This document shows, in pieces, positions 17,109-26,149 of a stretch of 35,733 nt of DNA (positions are counted from its first letter, which is position 1; the number at the start of each line of letters is the position of its first letter). The notes under the pieces were generated by a model that saw only the letters and a list, made by a program, of their open reading frames with translations, did no database searches and was not told where the DNA came from. The DNA comes from Chromatiales bacterium (GTDB lineage Bacteria; Pseudomonadota; Gammaproteobacteria; Thiohalospirales; Thiohalospiraceae), in the NCBI GenBank assembly GCA_026982395.1, contig JALSHD010000001.1, forward strand, positions 1 through 35,733. The letters are read 5' to 3'. The translations under genes were made by a program, and so were the position numbers.

Positions 17109-18467
17109 CTAGAACGGCATACCGGGCGGCATACGGCCTTTCATGCCGCGCATCATTTTTGCCATGCCGCCACCGGACATCTTCTTCATCATCTTTTGCA
17201 TCTGTTTGAACTGTTTGAGCAGGCGGTTGACATCCTGAACCTGGGTTCCCGACCCGTTGGCAATGCGCCGCTTGCGCGAGCCTTTAATAAGTTCGGGACG
17301 CTGGCGTTCCCTGGCTGTCATGGAGTTTATGATTGCTTCGAGACGTGCCATATCCCCGTCATTTACCTTCTCCTTGACACCCGGCGGCAGGTTACCCATA
17401 CCGGGCAACTTGTCGAGCATACCCGCAACACCGCCCATTTTTTTCATCTGCTGCAGCTGGGCGCGGAAATCCTCCAGGTCAAAGCCCTTGCCCTTTTTGA
17501 TTTTCCGCGCCAGTTTTTCCGCTTCAGCCTTGTCAACTTTCTGCTCAACCTCTTCGATCAGGCTGAGAACATCCCCCATACCCAGGATTCGGGAAGCAAC
17601 CCGCTCCGGGTGGAACGGCTCCAGCGCGGTGTTCTTCTCACCAACACCCAGAAATTTGATTGGTTTACCGGTGATCTGCCGGATGGAGAGAGCAGCACCG
17701 CCGCGGGCATCACCATCCGTCTTGGTAAGAATGATTCCGGTCAGCGCCAGCTGTTCATTGAAGGCCCTGGCTGTGTTGGCCGCGTCCTGACCGGTCATGC
17801 TGTCCACCACAAACAGGGTCTCTACCGGGTTCAACTCCTTGTGCAGACGTTTGACCTCATCCATCATCTCCGCATCCACATGCAGACGGCCGGCCGTGTC
17901 GACAATCAGCACATCGGCAAACCGGGTGCGCGCATGCTGAAGGGCGGAACGGGCAATTGCCACCGGATCCTGACTGGCCTCACTGGGGAAAAACTCTGCT
18001 CCAACCTGGGTGGCAACTGTCTCCAGCTGCTTGATGGCCGCAGGGCGGTATACATCAGCACTGACCACCATGACCGATTTGTTCTGCCGCTCTTTGAGCC
18101 AGCGCGCCAGCTTGCCGGTGGTGGTGGTTTTACCGGAGCCCTGCAGGCCAGCCATGAGGATTACAGCCGGTGGCTGGGCGGCCAGATCAAGTTCCTCATT
18201 GGCCTCCCCCATGACATGGATCAGCTCCTCCTTGACCACCTTGATCAAGGCCTGTCCCGGAGAGAGACTGGTCATTACCTCTTTACCTACCGCGCGCTCG
18301 CGGATCCGGGCGATGAAATCCCGTACCACAGGCAAGGCGACATCCGCCTCCAGCAGAGCCATACGCACTTCGCGCAGCGTATCCTTGATATTGTCTTCGG
18401 TAAGCCGCCCCTGCCCACGCAGGTTCTTCAGGGTGCGCGCCAGACGTTCGCTGAGATTGTCAAACAT
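17109..18467 (-). CDS. ffh: Ffh, signal recognition particle protein
   Basis: GTPase that binds 4.5S RNA and signal sequences of nascent inner-membrane proteins and docks with FtsY. The 452-residue protein has the N-domain (MFDNLSERLARTLKNLRGQG), the G-domain with GLQGSGKTTTTGKLA, DTAGRLHVD and TKTDGDARGG, and a methionine-rich M-domain (MKKMGGVAGMLDKLPGMG, MTARERQRPELIKGSRKRRIA). The C-terminus is a very Met- and Gly-rich tail. Adjacency of ffh to rpsP is widely conserved. Confidence 0.97.
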   Translation of the reverse strand: MFDNLSERLARTLKNLRGQGRLTEDNIKDTLREVRMALLEADVALPVVRDFIARIRERAVGKEVMTSLSPGQALIKVVKEELIHVMGEANEELDLAAQPPAVILMAGLQGSGKTTTTGKLARWLKERQNKSVMVVSADVYRPAAIKQLETVATQVGAEFFPSEASQDPVAIARSALQHARTRFADVLIVDTAGRLHVDAEMMDEVKRLHKELNPVETLFVVDSMTGQDAANTARAFNEQLALTGIILTKTDGDARGGAALSIRQITGKPIKFLGVGEKNTALEPFHPERVASRILGMGDVLSLIEEVEQKVDKAEAEKLARKIKKGKGFDLEDFRAQLQQMKKMGGVAGMLDKLPGMGNLPPGVKEKVNDGDMARLEAIINSMTARERQRPELIKGSRKRRIANGSGTQVQDVNRLLKQFKQMQKMMKKMSGGGMAKMMRGMKGRMPPGMPF

Positions 18468-18516
18468 GAAATGCCCCGGTTGTTTTATCCTGAATCATGT
18501 CAGGAACAAAGAGATA

Positions 18517-19281
18517 TTATAGCGTGAAGTGCGCCCCACCGGCCAAACCGGAAACATCCCGCTCTGCCAGCAGTTCCCTGCACTCTCTCAGGATGGCGGA
18601 CTCCTCCCCGGGTTTGGCATGAATAATATAAATACGGGGACGATGGCGCAGCTTTCCCAGATCGACCGCCAGCAGCCGCGGACAGTAGTGGCGGGCAATA
18701 TGAGCTAACCGTTCATCCTTGTTGCTGAATGCGGTCTCCACCAGCAGAAAATCCAGATTGGGATGCGCATTCAATGCCTCCCAAAAGCTGTCGTTACAAG
18801 TAGTATCTCCACTTATCGCAAAAGCTCCTTCGCCACCTTCTACGCGGTACCCCATGCAGGGAACCGTGTGATTGACGGAAATTGCCTCGACGCTGCGCGC
18901 TCCCAGCCGAAGCACTTCTCCCGGCAGTAACGGCTGAAATCTGAAAACCGGCTCATGCTTGTTGGGAATACGGGTAAAATCCGGCCAGATAGTATCGTTG
19001 AAAATATGGCGCCGCAACGCATCCAGCGTCTCGGGCAAGGCATAGACCTTAACAGACTCAGGTATGAGACCAAATACCGTATCACCCAGAAGGGGCAAAT
19101 AAGCAATATGATCCAGATGTGAATGGGTAAGAAAAACATGCCGAAGACGACTCAGCTCATCAATCGAAAGCTGTGCCACGCCCGTGCCGGCATCAATCAG
19201 AATATCATCATCTATCAAAAGCGATGTGGTGCCTTTGCCGTTACCAACCCCTCCGCTGGAGCCCAAAACCCTTACATCCAT
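18517..19281 (-). CDS. Metallo-beta-lactamase-fold hydrolase, class II cyclic-nucleotide phosphodiesterase-like
   Basis: The start MDVRVLGSSGGVGNGKGTTS at 19281 gives about 254 residues. The metal site is clear: LTHSHLDHIAYLPLLG (HxHxDH), histidine in SVNHTVPCMGYRV, and aspartate in AISGDTTCNDSFW, with a final IIHAKPGEE histidine. The pattern resembles 3',5'-cyclic-AMP phosphodiesterases of class II and RNase Z-like enzymes; the true substrate is unknown. The frame could start 11 codons earlier (19314), but the glycine-rich beginning fits the fold better. It is divergent from the acyltransferase at 19372, with a 90-bp AT-rich gap that probably holds both promoters. Confidence 0.8.
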   Translation of the reverse strand: MDVRVLGSSGGVGNGKGTTSLLIDDDILIDAGTGVAQLSIDELSRLRHVFLTHSHLDHIAYLPLLGDTVFGLIPESVKVYALPETLDALRRHIFNDTIWPDFTRIPNKHEPVFRFQPLLPGEVLRLGARSVEAISVNHTVPCMGYRVEGGEGAFAISGDTTCNDSFWEALNAHPNLDFLLVETAFSNKDERLAHIARHYCPRLLAVDLGKLRHRPRIYIIHAKPGEESAILRECRELLAERDVSGLAGGAHFTL

Positions 19282-19371
19282 AACCCTGATAATCCTTTCG
19301 TCACAAATCTGCACATTAGCGCATAAAGTGAGATAATATAAAGTGATACATGCCGCACTTTACCGAATCAG

Positions 19372-20298
19372 ATGCAACATTCCAATTCAACCTTTAACCC
19401 ATCACCTTTTCTTGCTCCCCGTTACTGGCCCACCTGGCTGCTCCTTGGCCTGTTCCGGGCACTGGTGATGCTGCCTTATCCATGGCAGCTCAAATTGGGC
19501 GCAGGGCTGGGCGATCTAAGCCGATACCTGCTGCCACGCCGGCGCCGGATTGTGGAAAAAAATATAGCCTTGGCGTTTCCCCGTCTCTCGAGACAGCAGC
19601 AACAGCGACTGGTAAAAGAGAGCATGCGCAACTCGGGGATCGCTGTATTTGAAACCCTGCTCAGCTGGTGGGGAAACGAAAAACAGTTGAGCTCCCTGGC
19701 TCACATAGAAGGTATGGAGTATTTGCAGGAAGCATGGAAAGCTCAAAAAGGGGTTATTCTGCTGGGTGGACACTTTACCTGCATGATGCTTGCTGGCCGC
19801 ATGCTGTCCACCCGGCTCCCTTTCCAAATCCTGGTCAAAAAGACAAAAAATCCGCTGTTCGAGGCACTCATGCGTCACTACCGGGAAAAGTATTACCAAG
19901 GGGTCATCGACAGTCGCAACCTGCGCGCCATGGTCCGGGCGCTGAAAAACAACCGGATCTGCTGGTATGCTCCGGATCAGGACTTCGGCCGCAGACACGC
20001 TGTTTTCGCCCCGTTTATGGGTATACCGGCTACTACTCTCACGATCACCGCACGCCTTGCCGAATTGTCAGGAGCTCCCGTATTGCCGATCAGTTATCGA
20101 CGGCTGCCGAAAAGCGGAGGATATCGGATCACTATTTCCCCCTCCCTGGCCGAATTTCCGTCCGGAAATGAGCTGCAGGATGCAACTCGTATCAATCAGC
20201 TTATGGAACAACAGATCCAGCCCGCCCCGGAGCAGTACCTGTGGGCCCACCGACGCTTTAAAACCCGGCCCCCAGGCGAACCCGGATTTTATTATTAA
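19372..20298 (+). CDS. LpxL/HtrB-family lipid A acyltransferase homologue with altered catalytic motif
   Basis: Inner-membrane enzyme family that adds secondary acyl chains to Kdo-lipid IV-A. The 308 residues align with E. coli LpxL: a transmembrane helix at about 20-36, RRRRIVEKNIALAFP, the catalytic loop, WYAPDQDFGRRHAVFAPFMG, and the C-terminal PAPEQYLWAHRRFKTRPPGE. The family catalytic pair is His-x4-Glu; here it reads GGHFTCMMLAG, so the histidine (134) is present but the glutamate position (139) is methionine. The region after it (LVKKTKNPLFEALM) is otherwise normal. It may be impaired, use another acid, or have a different role. It stands alone between divergent and convergent neighbours. 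Confidence 0.88.
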   Translation: MQHSNSTFNPSPFLAPRYWPTWLLLGLFRALVMLPYPWQLKLGAGLGDLSRYLLPRRRRIVEKNIALAFPRLSRQQQQRLVKESMRNSGIAVFETLLSWWGNEKQLSSLAHIEGMEYLQEAWKAQKGVILLGGHFTCMMLAGRMLSTRLPFQILVKKTKNPLFEALMRHYREKYYQGVIDSRNLRAMVRALKNNRICWYAPDQDFGRRHAVFAPFMGIPATTLTITARLAELSGAPVLPISYRRLPKSGGYRITISPSLAEFPSGNELQDATRINQLMEQQIQPAPEQYLWAHRRFKTRPPGEPGFYY

Positions 20299-20351
20299 CC
20301 CGTATATGGTCTCCTCCCGTTTTGCAGGCCATTGCGGTGACGGTAAAAAAA

Positions 20352-21287
20352 CTAAAGCAGGAAATAACCAAAGCTCTCCTTGAACCGATCAGTAAACTCA
20401 TCCATGGTAAAACTGTGGTTCTGGGTACCATGGTGTTCGACCTTTATTGCTCCCATCAGCGCCGCTACTCGGCCCGTGGTAGGCCAATCCAGATCATTGA
20501 TTAGCCCGAACAGCAAACCGGCACGGTAGGCATCTCCACAGCCGGTGGGATCCACCGCCGCCGCAATGCCGGCAGCAGGAATCTCGGTGCAGGTTCCGTC
20601 AGCATAGACCAGCGATCCCTCGGCACCACGCGTCACCACAATGGCCTGTACCATGCCGGCCAGCTGTTCTACCGTTTTCCCGGTGCGCTCCTGCAATAGC
20701 TGTGACTCATAGTCATTCAGTGCCACCCAGCTGGCCTGCTCGACAAAACGCAGCAGATCATCACCGTCAAACATGGGCATACCCTGGCCAGGATCGAAAA
20801 CAAAGGGAATACCGGCCTCGGCAAACTGGGCGGCATGTTCAATCATCCCTTCCCGCCCGTCAGGCGACACGATGCCAATCGTTACCCCCCGGGCATCACC
20901 AACCCGGTTCTCATGAGCCATACTCATCGCGCCCGGATGGAATGCGGTGATCTGATTGTCATCCATATCGGTGGTAATAAAAGCCTGGCCGGTGAAGCTT
21001 CCAGGAACAGTCCTGATATGTTTTTGCTCGATTCCACAGTGTTCAAACCACTTTGCATAGGGGGCAAAATCGTCACCTACAGTCGCCATGGGCAACGGGT
21101 CGCCCCCCAAAAGCTTCAGGTTATAGGCGATATTTCCGGCACAGCCACCAAACTCCCTGCGCATATCAGGAACCAGAAAAGAGACATTCAGGATATGCAC
21201 CTTGTCCGGCAGAATATGATTTTTGAATTTATCATGGAACACCATGATAGTGTCATAAGCGAATGAACCGCAGATTAACGCAGACAT
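20352..21287 (-). CDS. PfkB-family carbohydrate/nucleoside kinase
   Basis: A ribokinase-superfamily enzyme of 311 residues from MSALICGSFAYDTIMVFHD. The N-terminal substrate-binding part has the double-glycine motif (REFGGCAGNIAYNLKLLGGDP), and the C-terminal signature with the catalytic aspartate reads DPTGCGDAYRAGLLFG. VVTRGAEGSLVY precedes it. It resembles proteins annotated as adenosine kinase or general carbohydrate kinase in Gammaproteobacteria; the substrate cannot be decided here. The frame reaches 21368, but that would add 27 residues without similarity and overlap the divergent neighbour's promoter. It is convergent to the acyltransferase gene. Confidence 0.85.
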   Translation of the reverse strand: MSALICGSFAYDTIMVFHDKFKNHILPDKVHILNVSFLVPDMRREFGGCAGNIAYNLKLLGGDPLPMATVGDDFAPYAKWFEHCGIEQKHIRTVPGSFTGQAFITTDMDDNQITAFHPGAMSMAHENRVGDARGVTIGIVSPDGREGMIEHAAQFAEAGIPFVFDPGQGMPMFDGDDLLRFVEQASWVALNDYESQLLQERTGKTVEQLAGMVQAIVVTRGAEGSLVYADGTCTEIPAAGIAAAVDPTGCGDAYRAGLLFGLINDLDWPTTGRVAALMGAIKVEHHGTQNHSFTMDEFTDRFKESFGYFLL

Positions 21288-21375
21288 ACTGTTTTTCCTT
21301 ATTGTTGGCGTATGAAAGTGTGGCACACTACCGACTGACCGAAAAAAATTCAATAGCACATTATTCACTCATCAC

Positions 21376-21600
21376 ATGAATATACTTCGCCTTATCGCCA
21401 TATTTATTGTTATCTGGCTGCTTATCCGCATAGTGAAAAATTACCGCAACAGAGCAAAGCTCGATGCTTCACGCCGGAACAGCGGCAATCTCGGTACGAT
21501 GGTCAAATGCTCTCATTGCGGACTGCACGTTCCCAAACAGGAAGCCTTCAGAAAAGGCAGTCGCTACTACTGCAGCAAACAGCACGCTGATGAAGATTAA
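21376..21600 (+). CDS. PP0621-like small membrane protein with a C-terminal cysteine motif
   Basis: A 74-residue protein with one N-terminal transmembrane helix (residues 3-19, LRLIAIFIVIWLLIRIV), a basic stretch, and a zinc-ribbon-like C-terminal part (MVKCSHCGLHVPKQEAF followed by SRYYCSKQHADED). This matches the small PP0621 family seen near pilS/pilR in Pseudomonas. Function unknown. It precedes the pilin and pilB genes on the same strand. Confidence 0.8.
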   Translation: MNILRLIAIFIVIWLLIRIVKNYRNRAKLDASRRNSGNLGTMVKCSHCGLHVPKQEAFRKGSRYYCSKQHADED

Positions 21601-21695
21601 AGGGCCCTGTCACTCTGACCGATAACAGTTTTAGAGACAGGATAGATTATTGTCCTGATATTAAAACCGCTTATCGACTGACAGCAGTGGCATAC

Positions 21696-22079
21696 ATGAA
21701 CAACCCTTCCCCGCAAAAAGGTTTTACCCTGATTGAAATCATGATTGTTGTTGCAATACTGGCGATAGTCACCACTATCGCGGTACCTGCATACACAGGA
21801 TATGTGGAGACGGCACAGAGAACCGAGGGCTGGAACAATCTCAACGGTCTGCAGCTTGCACTGGAAGAGTACTATATCGAGAACGGCACTTACGTGACTA
21901 CCATGGAAGATGACTATAACTCTGCCGCTCTCAACTGGTCGGCAAAACCGGGGGCCGGTGGCACTCACCATTTTACCTATTCGATTGCGGCATGCAGCAG
22001 CGGAACTATCAGCACCTGCTACACAATCACCGCCACTCGCAAATCAGACAGCAGCACTCTCACCCTGTCCGGACCATAA
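21696..22079 (+). CDS. Type IV pilin (PilA/PilE-like)
   Basis: A 127-residue prepilin. A short positively charged leader (MNNPSPQKG) ends in glycine before the class III cleavage site, followed by FTLIEIMIVVAILAIVTTIA with the glutamate at mature position 5. The rest has the pilin helix (AYTGYVETAQRTEGWNNL) and a C-terminal disulfide loop (ACSSGTISTCY). An in-frame GTG three codons upstream (21687) is a less likely start. The neighbouring PilD should process it and PilB/PilC assemble it. It is related to PilE-type pilins; whether it is the major subunit cannot be decided. No sigma-54 promoter was found just upstream. Confidence 0.88.
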   Translation: MNNPSPQKGFTLIEIMIVVAILAIVTTIAVPAYTGYVETAQRTEGWNNLNGLQLALEEYYIENGTYVTTMEDDYNSAALNWSAKPGAGGTHHFTYSIAACSSGTISTCYTITATRKSDSSTLTLSGP

Positions 22080-22258
22080 CCCGCCAGAGCAGTTTTGAGG
22101 AATCGGCAGGAATCTGTTTCAGAGCAGAAATACAACCCTTTCAAAGACAGAAATGGCGCGTTTCAGGAGCAAGCCAAGTAGTTACCCGGCATTTTGCGTA
22201 TTTCTCCTGAGCTTTGAAACAGTTCAAGTTTTTTGTTTCATAGCCGACATAACAGGAT
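22080..22258 (+). repeat. Pilin-pilB gap with a partial copy of a dispersed repeat (22138-22185)
   Basis: No gene is visible in this 179-bp gap. Positions 22138-22185 are about four-fifths identical, by eye, to the right arm of the palindromic element at 30427-30474; the shared core is GCGTTTCAGGAGCAA. Flanking it, CTGTTTCAGAGCAGAAATAC (22114 on) and the complement of TATTTCTCCTGAGC...GAAACAG (22200 on) form an imperfect inverted repeat. Confidence 0.6.
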
Positions 22259-23977
22259 ATGAACGCAGCAATGGAAAAAGAATCAGTCACCCTCAGCGGC
22301 CTTGCACGACGGCTGGTAACCAACGGCGTGCTGGATGAAGAAAAGGCCCGCACCACCTACCTTGAATCAGTTGAAAGCGGGGGCTCTTACATCTCACACC
22401 TACTGACAGACAAAACCCTTGACGGGTATGGTATCGCAGTGGCTGCCTCGCAGGAGTTCGGGGTTCCACTGTTCAACATCACTACCATGGAGCTGGAACC
22501 CGATGTCATCAATCTGGTCAGCCCGGAGCTGATCCAGCGCCACAACGCGTTACCCCTGTACAAACGTGGCGGACGGCTGTTTGTCGCCGTAGCCGATCCA
22601 ACCAACCTGCAGGCGCTTGACGAGATCAAGTTCCATACCGGCCTTAATATCGAGCCGGTGATGACCGCCCACGACATACTGCAGGTACTTATCGGAAAAA
22701 TACTGGACGGAGCCACCGATAGCCTTGGCGATCTGGATGACGATGCTCTCTCCGAACTGGAAACGGAAGCAGAATCCGATCAAACAGCTCAGGAAGACAG
22801 CGAAGCAGACATCAATGACACCCCGGTCGTCCGCTTTGTCAACAAAATCATGCTGGATGCCATCAAGCGGGGAGCCTCGGATATTCATTTTGAACCCTAT
22901 GAAACCAGCTACCGGGTACGTGTGCGTCTCGATGGTATCCTGCAGGAGGTGGCCCATCCACCAGTCAATCTGGGCAGCCGCCTGACCGCCCGTATCAAGG
23001 TTATGGCCCAGCTGGACGTATCGGAACGCCGTATTCCCCAAGATGGACGAATCAAACTCAAGCTATCCAGGAAGCGAGCCGTCGATTTTCGCGTCAGCAC
23101 CTGCCCCACCCTTTTCGGTGAAAAGGTGGTTATGCGTGTACTGGATCCCATGGCCTCCCATTTGGGTATTGACTCCCTCGGTTTCGATGAAGAGCAAAAA
23201 GAGTTGTTCATGGCAGCTATCCGGCAGCCAAATGGAATGGTACTGGTAACCGGCCCCACCGGCAGCGGTAAAACTGCCACGCTCTATACCGCGCTCAATA
23301 TACTCAACACGGAAGACACCAACATCTGTACCGCGGAAGACCCGGCTGAAATCAACATGCCGGGAATCAATCAGGTCAACATCAACACCAAGACAGGCCT
23401 GACCTTTGCCAGCGCCCTGCGCTCGTTTCTGCGCCAGGATCCGGACATTATCATGGTAGGCGAGATCCGTGATCTGGAAACCGCGGAGATTGGAATCAAG
23501 GCGGCCCAGACCGGCCATCTGGTTCTCTCCACCCTGCATACCAATGACGCCCCCAAGACGCTCACCCGCCTGCTGAATATGGGAGTGGCAAGCTACAACA
23601 TCGCCTCCACCATCTCACTGATCATCGCCCAGCGCCTGGTACGGCGGCTGTGTGAGCACTGCAAGGAACCTGAAGATCTTCCACGGGAAGCGCTGTTGAA
23701 AGAGGGTTTCAACGAAGATCAGCTTGATGGCATAACCATCTTCCATCCCGTTGGATGCGACAAATGCAACAACGGCTACAAGGGGCGTTTAGGTATTTTC
23801 CAGATCATGCCGATATCAGAAGCGATGGGACGCCTGATCATGAAAGGCGGAGACGCCATGCAGATCGCCGATCAGGCCCGTTCTGAAAACATCCCCGATC
23901 TGCGCGGCGCCGGGCTGAAAAAAGTCATATTGGGCGAAACCAGTCTTGAAGAGGTCAACCGGGTAACCAAAGAGTAA
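22259..23977 (+). CDS. pilB: PilB, type IV pilus extension ATPase
   Basis: Hexameric GspE-family ATPase that powers pilus polymerisation at the inner membrane. The 572 residues comprise an N1 MshEN-like domain (SVTLSGLARRLVTNGVLDEEKA), an acidic linker (EAESDQTAQEDSEADINDTP), and the catalytic core: Walker A GPTGSGKT at about residue 332, Asp box TAEDPAEI, Walker B DIIMVGEIRDLETAE, His box TGHLVLSTLHTNDAP. Zinc-binding cysteines are in CEHCKEP and CDKCNNGYKGR. It is followed by pilC after 5 bp. Confidence 0.97.
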   Translation: MNAAMEKESVTLSGLARRLVTNGVLDEEKARTTYLESVESGGSYISHLLTDKTLDGYGIAVAASQEFGVPLFNITTMELEPDVINLVSPELIQRHNALPLYKRGGRLFVAVADPTNLQALDEIKFHTGLNIEPVMTAHDILQVLIGKILDGATDSLGDLDDDALSELETEAESDQTAQEDSEADINDTPVVRFVNKIMLDAIKRGASDIHFEPYETSYRVRVRLDGILQEVAHPPVNLGSRLTARIKVMAQLDVSERRIPQDGRIKLKLSRKRAVDFRVSTCPTLFGEKVVMRVLDPMASHLGIDSLGFDEEQKELFMAAIRQPNGMVLVTGPTGSGKTATLYTALNILNTEDTNICTAEDPAEINMPGINQVNINTKTGLTFASALRSFLRQDPDIIMVGEIRDLETAEIGIKAAQTGHLVLSTLHTNDAPKTLTRLLNMGVASYNIASTISLIIAQRLVRRLCEHCKEPEDLPREALLKEGFNEDQLDGITIFHPVGCDKCNNGYKGRLGIFQIMPISEAMGRLIMKGGDAMQIADQARSENIPDLRGAGLKKVILGETSLEEVNRVTKE

Positions 23978-23982
23978 CAACT

Positions 23983-25209
23983 ATGGCAGAACAAACCGCT
24001 AAGCTGGAACACTTTATCTGGCAGGGAAAGGACAAAAAAGGCAACAAGGCCAATGGAATCATGGAGGCCGAAAACAGCGCTGTTGTAAAGGCTGAACTGC
24101 GCCGGCGTGGCATTCTGCCCGGCAAGATAAAGAAAAAACCCAACTCGGTTCTGGACAAACTGTTCAACAAACCCAATGCCGGCGACATCGCTGTATTCAG
24201 CCGCCAGCTGGCGACCATGATCAACTCCGGCGTACCACTGGTGTCAGCCCTGGAGATTATCGCCGCCGGTATCGAAAAACCCGCCATGCGCGAAATGATT
24301 GTGTCAATAAAAAATGATGTTGGTGGAGGCACACCACTGGCCGCTGCCATGGGGCGATTCCCCGAGTATTTTGACGAACTGTTCTGTAACCTGGTAAATG
24401 TGGGCGAACAGTCGGGAGCACTGGATATTCTGCTGAAAAACATCGCGGAATACAAAGAGCGGATGGAGAGCATCAAATCCAAAATCAAAAAGGCGATGTT
24501 CTATCCCATCGCCGTTATCGCCATTGCCGTCATTATTACCGTCATTCTGATGATCTTCGTGGTTCCCGCCTTTGCCGAACTGTTTGGCAGCTTTGGTGCG
24601 GAGCTGCCGCTGCCGACGCGGATTGTCATTGCCATGTCCGAATTCCTGCAGACCTGGGGCTGGGCGATATTGGGCGGAATTATCGTGGGTGTTTATCTGT
24701 TCATCCGGATTTATAAAAAATCCCCCGCCCTGCGCGCAGGCATGAGCCGGTTGTCGCTAAAACTGCCCATCTTTGGCAGCATCTTTACCAAGGGCGCCAT
24801 GGCGCGTTTCGCACGCACCATGTCCACCATGTTTGGCGCTGGTGTACCACTGGTAGAGGCCATGTCATCCGTATCCGGAGCAGTGGGCAACGTTGTCTAT
24901 GCCAAGGCAGTACTTGAGATGCGCGACCAGGTTGCCACCGGTCAGCCACTCAATGTGGCCATGCGCGAAACCGAACTGTTTCCCAACATGGTGATCCAGA
25001 TGACCGCCATCGGAGAAGAGGCCGGCTCCCTGGACAGCATGCTGGCAAAAGTGGCTGATTTTTTTGAAGAGCAGGTAAATGATGCAATCGACGCATTGAG
25101 CAGCCTGATGGAACCCATCATCATGGCCGTTCTTGGCACCCTGATTGGCGGACTGGTGATTGCCATGTATATGCCGATATTCCAGATGGGTAGTGTCGTG
25201 GGCGGATAA
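23983..25209 (+). CDS. pilC: PilC, type IV pilus inner-membrane platform protein
   Basis: GspF-family platform protein that couples the PilB motor to pilin subunits. The 408 residues have two cytoplasmic helical-bundle domains (FSRQLATMINSGVPLVSALEII and the repeat FARTMSTMFGAGVPLVEAMSSV) and membrane segments at about residues 176-200, 222-244 and 376-402 (PIIMAVLGTLIGGLVIAMY). Full-length, canonical, in the pilBCD operon with short gaps. Confidence 0.97.
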   Translation: MAEQTAKLEHFIWQGKDKKGNKANGIMEAENSAVVKAELRRRGILPGKIKKKPNSVLDKLFNKPNAGDIAVFSRQLATMINSGVPLVSALEIIAAGIEKPAMREMIVSIKNDVGGGTPLAAAMGRFPEYFDELFCNLVNVGEQSGALDILLKNIAEYKERMESIKSKIKKAMFYPIAVIAIAVIITVILMIFVVPAFAELFGSFGAELPLPTRIVIAMSEFLQTWGWAILGGIIVGVYLFIRIYKKSPALRAGMSRLSLKLPIFGSIFTKGAMARFARTMSTMFGAGVPLVEAMSSVSGAVGNVVYAKAVLEMRDQVATGQPLNVAMRETELFPNMVIQMTAIGEEAGSLDSMLAKVADFFEEQVNDAIDALSSLMEPIIMAVLGTLIGGLVIAMYMPIFQMGSVVGG

Positions 25210-25220
25210 CGGGATAAACT

Positions 25221-26090
25221 ATGGAAATAATGGAATTTCTCGCAGGAAGCCCTCTGCTGCTGATAATCATATCCGTCCTGCTGGGTCTGATCATCGGCAG
25301 CTTTATTAACGTTGTCATTTATCGTCTGCCAAAGATGATGATGCGCGACTGGCGATTGCAGTGCCATGAACTGCAGGGTACAGCTCCCGCCGAAGATGAT
25401 CTGAAACCCTACAACCTCAACACCCCGCGCTCTCGCTGCCCCGGCTGCAACCACGCCATCAGCGCATGGGAAAACATCCCCGTCATCAGCTATCTCTTCC
25501 TGCGCGGACGTTGCAAAGAGTGCGGCCAATCCATCTCCATCCGTTACCCACTGATAGAGACGCTTACTGCCCTGCTCTCCGCTCTGGTGGCCTGGCACTT
25601 CGGTTTCAGCTGGCAGACCGCCGCTGCACTGCTGCTCACCTGGGCACTGATTCCGCTGGTATTCATCGACCTGGAGCATCAACTGCTGCCGGACGACATT
25701 ACCCTCCCCCTCCTGTGGCTGGGACTGGGGCTGAGCCTGTTTGGCATATTCACCGATCCCGGCAGCGCCATCGTCGGCGCCATGGCGGGATATCTCTCCC
25801 TGTGGAGTGTCTACATCCTGTTCAAGCTTGCTACCGGCAAGGAGGGAATGGGTTATGGTGATTTCAAGCTGCTTGCCCTGTTCGGAGCCTGGCTGGGGTG
25901 GCAAACCATCCCGTTGATCATCATCCTGTCATCGCTGGTGGGAAGCATCGTTGGTATCACCCTGATCATTCTGCGTCGTCACCAGCGGGAGATCCCCATT
26001 CCTTTTGGTCCCTACCTGGCCGCGGCGGGATGGATTGCGCTGATGTGGGGGGACAGTATTACCAATGCTTACCTGAACTGGATTGGGTGA
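25221..26090 (+). CDS. pilD: PilD, prepilin peptidase / N-methyltransferase
   Basis: Inner-membrane bifunctional enzyme that cleaves the glycine-phenylalanine bond of prepilins and methylates the new N-terminus. The 289 residues contain the cytoplasmic zinc motif (CPGCNHAIS and CKECGQS), and the two catalytic aspartates in FIDLEHQLLPDD and GMGYGDFKLLA. Several membrane helices surround these. GSFINVVIYRLP near the N-terminus is a family hallmark. Substrates would include the pilin at 21696. Confidence 0.97.
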   Translation: MEIMEFLAGSPLLLIIISVLLGLIIGSFINVVIYRLPKMMMRDWRLQCHELQGTAPAEDDLKPYNLNTPRSRCPGCNHAISAWENIPVISYLFLRGRCKECGQSISIRYPLIETLTALLSALVAWHFGFSWQTAAALLLTWALIPLVFIDLEHQLLPDDITLPLLWLGLGLSLFGIFTDPGSAIVGAMAGYLSLWSVYILFKLATGKEGMGYGDFKLLALFGAWLGWQTIPLIIILSSLVGSIVGITLIILRRHQREIPIPFGPYLAAAGWIALMWGDSITNAYLNWIG

Positions 26091-26149
26091 AGGAATTGGT
26101 TGTCAGTTGTCAGAAAATGATAGGCGGCGCTGTACTCTGGTTCCGGTTG

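Noticed and set aside
17103-18527. 474-codon plus-strand frame antisense to ffh
   Set aside because: Its translation has no family similarity and mirrors the conserved ffh gene.
21600-21695. Sigma-54 promoter before the pilin gene, expected from PilR control
   Set aside because: I looked for GG-N10-GC with -24/-12 character and found no convincing match; the pilin may be controlled elsewhere or otherwise.
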